Shown here: in pieces, positions 12,879 to 15,962 of the stretch
How positions within the stretch are numbered: position 1 is the first letter of the stretch
How the letters are laid out: each line of letters opens with the position of its first letter
Source of the DNA: Rikenellaceae bacterium
GTDB taxonomy: Bacteria; Bacteroidota; Bacteroidia; Bacteroidales; UBA932
Length of the DNA stretch: 15,962 nt
Assembly (NCBI GenBank): GCA_900767405.1
Contig: CAAFZB010000026.1
Span: 1 to 15,962, forward strand
Direction: 5' to 3'
Program-made: the position numbers and the translations under genes
Notes under the pieces: generated by a model
What the model was told of the DNA's origin: nothing
What the model saw: only the letters and a program-made list of their open reading frames with translations
Database searches by the model: none

Positions 12879-14593
12879 TATTCACCCTCCTCGGCATTGC
12901 GGATTTTGAGTTCGAGTTCCTTGAGTTCAGCCTTTGCAGCGTCGATTCGCTCCTGCATCTGCCTAATCAGAGGTTCGCTGGTCTTCGAGTTTGAGAAGAA
13001 GCCGATATTGTTCTCGTAGGTAACAATATCCTGCTGAAGCGAATGGTACTTCTGAACAAGTGTATCTCGTACGCTGCGGGGTTTCTCGTCGCGACGGGAA
13101 GCGGTATGGCGAACTCCGAATTCAGGGAATTTCTCCTGCATAGCCTCCTTGAAGGCCTTGGCAATATTGTCCTTTTCCTTGAAAGGAACAAAGCCGATTG
13201 CATTGAAACGGGCTGCGAAGTCCTGCATAAGAGCGGTCAGGTCGTCTCCTTCCTTGGCCTGGAACGCAATGACCTCGTCGATGAGAGCTTTCTTTGCCTT
13301 GAGGTTGCCGTAGAAATCGTTCTCGGGCTTTACGTTCTGGGCCTTCTGCTCAAAGAATTCGTCGCAGGCCGCGCGGAATCTCTTCCAGAGCTGCTCGCTC
13401 TTCTTGCGGGGAACGGCTCCTACTTCCTTCCACTGCTTCTGCAAAGCGATGAACTGGTCTGTAGCCTTCTTCCATTCGGTGCTGGACTTGAGTTCCTCGG
13501 CCGCCTTGATAATCTCGAGTTTCTTGTTCAGGTTCTCGTTCATCCCTTCCTTGTACTCGGTAAAGAACTCGCGTTTCTTGTCAAAGAATTTGTCGCAGGC
13601 CGCACGGAAACGGTCATAAATCTTCTGGTTCTCCTTCTTGGAAGCATAACCTATTGTACGCCATTCGGCCTGAAGGTTCTCGATTTCCTTGGTGAGAGTG
13701 TTCCACTCGTTTGAATTCTCAATGGCATCCTCGGCCTTGGCTGCAATGGCTTCAAGCTTTTCGCAAAGCGCAGTCTTCTTCTCGAGGTTCTCGGACTGCT
13801 GACCCTTAAGTTCCTCGAAATGGGCCTGATACTTCTTGTTGATCACCGAAGTTGCAGCCTTGAAGCGTTCCCAGATTTCCTCACGGAACTCCTTGGCCAC
13901 AGGGCCGAACTCCTTCCACTGCTCGTGGAGTTTCTGGAGCTCGTGGAATGCATTTACGATATTTTCGTTCTCGGCGAGTTTCTCGGCAGCCTCGCAGAAT
14001 GCCTGCTTGGCTTCGAGGTTTTTCTTGAAATCGAGGTCCCGCAGGTCACGGTTTATCTTGACCATATCGTAGAACTTCTCTACGTAGAACTGGTAGCTGT
14101 CGTTTATGTCGCGGAATGCGGTGACAGGAACCGGGCCGGTCTCTCTCCAGCGATTCTGGATTTCGCGGAATGCGGGGAACGTAGCGCTTACATCCTCCTG
14201 TTTCTCGACCAGAGTCTTGAGGTCTTCTATGATCTGCTGTTTGGTCTTGAGATTTTCTTCGCGCAAGGAATCCTGCTCACGGTTGTACTCTGCACGCGCA
14301 GCCTTATAGTCGGCATAAAGTGCCTTGAAATTTTCTTCCACCTGCTCAAAGGGATTGTTTCTTGAATCGCCCTCTTCTTCCTGGGGATTTTCGCCCTTAA
14401 GCTTGAGAAGAAGCTTGTAGAAAGCCGACTTGATTGCCTCGGCTTCCTTGCTGCGTGTCATTGCGTCTGCGGCGCCTTTAAGCTGTTCAAAAATTTCTGA
14501 TAATTCTGCCAGCGTCTTGTCTGAAAGATCTACTTTCTGTTCTACGTCTGAAGTGATGGTCTGTGCCTCTTCAGGAAATTTATTCTCGCTCAT
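12878..14593 (-). CDS. DUF349 repeat protein (coiled-coil, function unknown)
   Basis: This 571-aa protein is highly charged, Glu/Lys-rich and mostly helical, with no signal peptide or membrane helix. Five DUF349 repeats can be read from their Trp/Gly signature: WRETGPVP (149), WKEFGPVA (226), WRTIGYAS (311), WKEVGAVP (388) and a last variant FNAIGFVP (463). Most are followed by a helix like IYDRFRAACDKFF. The C-terminal about 70 residues form another coiled coil (MQERIDAAKAELKELELKIRN). The start is ATG at 14593 (MSENKFPEEAQ). A longer reading from 14755 would cross the promoter, has a non-acidic hydrophobic extension and overlaps trmD, so I rejected it. The biochemical role of the family is unknown. 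Tight coupling to yidC (1-nt overlap) is the best contextual hint. Confidence 0.9.
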   Translation of the reverse strand: MSENKFPEEAQTITSDVEQKVDLSDKTLAELSEIFEQLKGAADAMTRSKEAEAIKSAFYKLLLKLKGENPQEEEGDSRNNPFEQVEENFKALYADYKAARAEYNREQDSLREENLKTKQQIIEDLKTLVEKQEDVSATFPAFREIQNRWRETGPVPVTAFRDINDSYQFYVEKFYDMVKINRDLRDLDFKKNLEAKQAFCEAAEKLAENENIVNAFHELQKLHEQWKEFGPVAKEFREEIWERFKAATSVINKKYQAHFEELKGQQSENLEKKTALCEKLEAIAAKAEDAIENSNEWNTLTKEIENLQAEWRTIGYASKKENQKIYDRFRAACDKFFDKKREFFTEYKEGMNENLNKKLEIIKAAEELKSSTEWKKATDQFIALQKQWKEVGAVPRKKSEQLWKRFRAACDEFFEQKAQNVKPENDFYGNLKAKKALIDEVIAFQAKEGDDLTALMQDFAARFNAIGFVPFKEKDNIAKAFKEAMQEKFPEFGVRHTASRRDEKPRSVRDTLVQKYHSLQQDIVTYENNIGFFSNSKTSEPLIRQMQERIDAAKAELKELELKIRNAEEGE

Positions 14594-14619
14594 GTTTTTT
14601 GAGTATTTGTTATAACATA

Positions 14620-14627
14620 CAAATATA
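14620..14627 (-). promoter_or_regulatory. -7 box of the DUF349-yidC-yggS operon
   Basis: TATATTTG on the minus strand is a perfect TAnnTTTG match. It lies 26 nt before the ATG at 14593, leaving a leader of about 20 nt. No clear -33 TTTG is seen at the right distance. Its position inside the longer reading frame from 14755 supports the 14593 start. Confidence 0.55.
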
Positions 14628-14648
14628 GTAATTTTCAAATAAATAGGG

Positions 14649-14656
14649 TAATTTTG
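14649..14656 (+). promoter_or_regulatory. -7 box of trmD
   Basis: TAATTTTG on the plus strand is a perfect TAnnTTTG match, 23 nt before the trmD ATG. It lies 21 nt from the opposite-facing -7 box of the DUF349 operon, so the two promoters overlap and RNA polymerase probably cannot occupy both at once. Confidence 0.5.
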
Positions 14657-14679
14657 CACTGCAAAGAAAAAATCAGCAT

Positions 14680-15360
14680 ATGAGAATAGACATTCTGTCG
14701 GTAGTGCCGGAACTTCTGGAGAGCCCTCTGAGCCACTCCATCGTGGGGAGAGCAATCAAAAAAGGCCTTGTAGAGATTCACGTGCACAACCTCAGGAAAT
14801 ATGGGATAGGCCCCCGGAAAAACGTCGACGACTACTCCTATGGAGGAGATGCGGGGATGGTTATGATGGTGGAGCCTGTCTTCAGGATGATAGAGGAACT
14901 CTGCAGCGAACGCCGTTACGACGAAATAATATATATGTCTCCCGACGGCGAGATTCTTGACCAGGGAATAAGCAACGAATTGTCCCTCAAGGAAAACATA
15001 ATCATTCTTTGCGGGCACTACAAGGGAATAGACCACAGAATCAGGGAACATCTTATAACCCGGGAGATTTCCGTTGGTAATTATGTGGTGAGCGGTGGTG
15101 AGATTCCCGCCGCCCTCCTGGCCGATTCCCTGGTGCGCCTCATTCCCGGAGCCCTTTCCGATGAGACATCGGCGCTCAGCGATTCCTTTCAGGAAGGACT
15201 GGTAAGCGCCCCTGTCTATACAAGGCCCGCCGAGTTCAACGGATGGAAAGTACCCGAAGTGCTGCTATGCGGCGATCCAAAGAAAATCCGTGCCTGGCAG
15301 GACGAGCAGGCGCTAGCACGAACCAAGGCGCTGCGGCCCGAATTGCTCGAAGAAGAATAA
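14680..15360 (+). CDS. trmD: tRNA (guanine-N1-)-methyltransferase
   Basis: TrmD methylates G37 next to the anticodon of tRNAs reading CNN codons and prevents +1 frameshifting. The 226-aa protein has the SPOUT trefoil-knot blocks: MRIDILSVVPELL, DDYSYGGDAGMVMMVEP (family GGGAGM-type loop), YMSPDGEILDQ, ILCGHYKGIDHR, SVGNYVVSGGEIPA, RLIPGAL, and DSFQEG with Asp168 aligning to the catalytic Asp169 of the H. influenzae enzyme. VYTRPAEFNGWKVPEVLLCGD and a C-terminal RPELLEEE follow. CGHYKG has Lys115 where proteobacterial enzymes have Glu116; I recall CGHYKG as usual in this phylum. It is divergent from the DUF349 operon. No ribosome protein genes (rpsP, rimM, rplS) flank it, unlike the common proteobacterial arrangement. 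Confidence 0.97.
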   Translation: MRIDILSVVPELLESPLSHSIVGRAIKKGLVEIHVHNLRKYGIGPRKNVDDYSYGGDAGMVMMVEPVFRMIEELCSERRYDEIIYMSPDGEILDQGISNELSLKENIIILCGHYKGIDHRIREHLITREISVGNYVVSGGEIPAALLADSLVRLIPGALSDETSALSDSFQEGLVSAPVYTRPAEFNGWKVPEVLLCGDPKKIRAWQDEQALARTKALRPELLEEE

Positions 15361-15441
15361 GACGGTTTTAATATAAAAAACTGGGCGTTTTTAAAGTTTT
15401 TTAATAATGTGTAAAGATTTTTTGAAAAATTTTCAGCAAAA

Positions 15442-15473
15442 TTTGCACAATATAAAATTTTGAAGTATATTTG
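15442..15473 (+). promoter_or_regulatory. Strong Bacteroidota promoter with no following ORF
   Basis: The -33 box TTTG (15442-15445), a 20-nt spacer and the -7 box TATATTTG (15466-15473) match the consensus at every defined position. It is the best promoter in the window. The expected start is near 15478-15481. No start codon lies between it and the terminator at 15538. Confidence 0.75.
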
Positions 15474-15478
15474 CACCT

Positions 15479-15566
15479 GAAACAACAACTCTAACCAACA
15501 ATAATTAAACCTTCATAGGTATACACTACTAACTAAGAAAAACCTCGCTGTGAAGTGAGGTTTTTT
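15479..15566 (+). ncRNA. Candidate small RNA of about 90 nt (orphan promoter-terminator cassette)
   Basis: The predicted transcript runs from just after the promoter (15442-15473) to the rho-independent terminator (15538-15566). There is no ATG in it, and the nearest downstream gene is on the other strand. The 5' part is rich in A and C and almost free of G (AACAACAACTCTAACCAAC), a single-stranded type of region. The only strong structure is the 3' terminator hairpin with its U-tail. This is the layout of a trans-acting small RNA. An alternative is the leader of a gene since lost. I do not recognise an RNA family. The exact 5' end is inferred. Confidence 0.5.
15538..15566 (+). terminator. Rho-independent terminator of the candidate small RNA
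   Basis: AAAAACCTCGC (15538-15548) pairs with GTGAGGTTTTT (15555-15565) with one G-U wobble and a 6-nt loop TGTGAA, followed by the end of a T6 run. It would also stop read-through from trmD, which has no good terminator of its own: only a weak A/T stem AAAAAC/GTTTTT lies just after its stop. Confidence 0.85.
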
Positions 15567-15572
15567 CGCAAC

Positions 15573-15662
15573 TGCGTCATTGCGGACTTGATCCGGTATA
15601 ATTGACAAAAAAGGTTGGTAAAATCACTGTAAATGCGTCATTGCGGACCTGATCCGCAATCC
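15573..15662. repeat. GTCATTGCGGA palindromic repeats (two units)
   Basis: Two units share TGCGTCATTGCGGAC-TGATCCG. The second (15633-15662) is a complete palindrome: ATTGCGGA (15640-15647), loop CCTGA, TCCGCAAT (15653-15660). The first (15573-15600) has the same left arm but a right arm ending CCGGTAT, as in the neighbouring ACCGGG repeats, so it looks like a hybrid of two repeat types. They are related to the unit at 776-802. Confidence 0.75.
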
Positions 15663-15687
15663 AATGAGGAAGAGAGATGCTTAATCA

Positions 15688-15748
15688 ATACCGGGTCGGA
15701 GCCCGGTATGACCTCGGAGCCCGGTATGACCTCGGAGCCCGGTATGAC
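15688..15748. repeat. ATACCGGG palindrome and three tandem 18-bp units
   Basis: A perfect 8-bp hairpin ATACCGGG (15688-15695) / CCCGGTAT (15702-15709) is followed by tandem copies of an 18-bp unit CTCGGAGCCCGGTATGAC. The copies lie at 15695-15712 (first base G), 15713-15730 and 15731-15748. The last two are identical. Each unit carries only the right arm of the hairpin and the GAC end, so the array grew by duplicating half of a palindrome. Confidence 0.85.
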
Positions 15749-15772
15749 GTTGTTCAGCATGACAGAGAAAAA

Positions 15773-15799
15773 AAGGTCGACCTGCTGAAAGTCGACCTT
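15773..15799 (-). terminator. Rho-independent terminator downstream of tRNA-Lys
   Basis: A perfect 9-bp stem, AAGGTCGAC (15773-15781) and GTCGACCTT (15791-15799), encloses a 9-nt loop. On the minus strand it is followed by a run of Ts (complement of 15768-15772). It begins 7 nt after the tRNA 3' end, so the tRNA is probably a single-gene transcript. Confidence 0.85.
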
Positions 15800-15805
15800 A
15801 AAAAG

Positions 15806-15878
15806 TGCACCCTTAGGGATTCGAACCCTAGACCCACTGATTAAGAGTCAGTTGCTCTACCAGCTGAGCTAAGGGACC
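15806..15878 (-). tRNA. tRNA-Lys (anticodon CTT), CCA not encoded
   Basis: The minus strand folds as a 73-nt tRNA. The acceptor is GGTCCCT, with positions 8-9 TA. The D-stem is GCTC/GAGC with loop AGCTGGTA. The anticodon stem is ACTGA/TCAGT with loop CTCTTAA, giving anticodon CTT (codon AAG). The variable loop is GGGTC, the T-stem TAGGG/CCCTA with loop TTCGAAT, the acceptor 3' strand AGGGTGC and the discriminator A. CCA is not encoded (CTT follows). The D, anticodon and T arms are perfect. In the acceptor stem pairs 2-71 (G/G) and 3-70 (T/T) do not match, while 1-72 and 4-69 to 7-66 do. It may be a functional tRNA or a gene beginning to decay. Confidence 0.88.
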
Positions 15879-15962
15879 ACTTAGCGAGTTATATTCTATA
15901 ATATGAATAAAGATATGTAAATAAAGAAATAATCATTATTATTTTACTTTTTGATTAAGCAA

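Noticed and set aside
14594..14755. N-terminal extension of the DUF349 protein from an upstream ATG at 14755
   Set aside because: It would run through both divergent -7 boxes and into the trmD coding region, and its sequence is hydrophobic and unlike the rest of the acidic helical protein.
15376..15395. AAAAAC/GTTTTT stem after trmD as a terminator
   Set aside because: Six mostly A/T pairs with a 5-nt loop form too weak a stem. The stronger hairpin at 15538-15566 is the likely stop.
15695..15748. 18-bp tandem repeats as a CRISPR array or replication origin iterons
   Set aside because: The units are directly adjacent with no spacers, and there is no rep or cas gene nearby. They match one arm of a dispersed palindrome instead.
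15879..15962. Promoter of the tRNA gene in the A/T-rich right end
   Set aside because: Several TA-rich stretches exist (e.g. TATCTTTA on the minus strand), but none has the right match and distance to the tRNA 5' end. Nothing else could be supported there.

Overview
The window comes from a member of the Bacteroidota, most likely an uncultured Bacteroidales. Five intergenic regions carry a perfect or near-perfect Bacteroidota -7 box (TAnnTTTG). Start codons have A-rich upstream sequence rather than Shine-Dalgarno motifs, secreted proteins have signal peptides ending in -AQ, and the protein set (YidC with a large periplasmic domain, DUF349 repeat protein, secreted C1B-like peptidases, PssA, LpxB) fits that phylum. 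Genus and species cannot be told from the sequence alone.

Layout. Positions 1-683 (minus) hold the 5' part of a membrane acyltransferase with its own promoter; its 3' end lies outside the window. Positions 850-9075 hold eight minus-strand genes, tightly packed or overlapping and read from right to left: surE, lpxB, a secreted acetylxylan-esterase-like hydrolase, two tandem secreted papain-fold peptidases, pssA, a DEDDy 3'-5' exonuclease and an RlmI-type rRNA methyltransferase. gapA is divergent from surE on the plus strand (9182-10180) and converges on yggS across a bidirectional terminator. yggS is the last gene of a minus-strand operon DUF349 - yidC - yggS (14593 to 10293). trmD (14680-15360, plus) is divergent from that operon. 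The right end (15361-15962) holds no protein gene. It holds an orphan promoter-terminator cassette that looks like a small RNA gene of about 90 nt, a cluster of palindromic and tandem repeats, and a tRNA-Lys(CTT) on the minus strand with its own terminator.

How the genes relate. The long operon combines envelope lipid synthesis (LpxB for lipid A, PssA for phosphatidylserine), secreted hydrolases, nucleotide/RNA processing (SurE, exonuclease) and ribosome modification (RlmI). The DUF349-yidC-yggS operon combines inner-membrane protein insertion with an uncharacterised coiled-coil protein and a PLP-homeostasis protein. gapA (glycolysis), trmD and the tRNA are core functions.

Most gene content is ordinary core genome. 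The points most worth a second look are: (1) a structured repeat element of about 130-155 bp inserted in frame inside the rlmI coding sequence, adding about 50 residues between the N-terminal and catalytic parts; (2) the promoter-to-terminator cassette at 15442-15566 with no ORF; (3) a tRNA-Lys acceptor stem with two adjacent mismatches; (4) clusters of palindromic repeats ending in ATGAC/GTCAT, one with an 18-bp unit in three tandem copies; and (5) two duplicated secreted peptidases plus a diverged esterase placed between lpxB and pssA.
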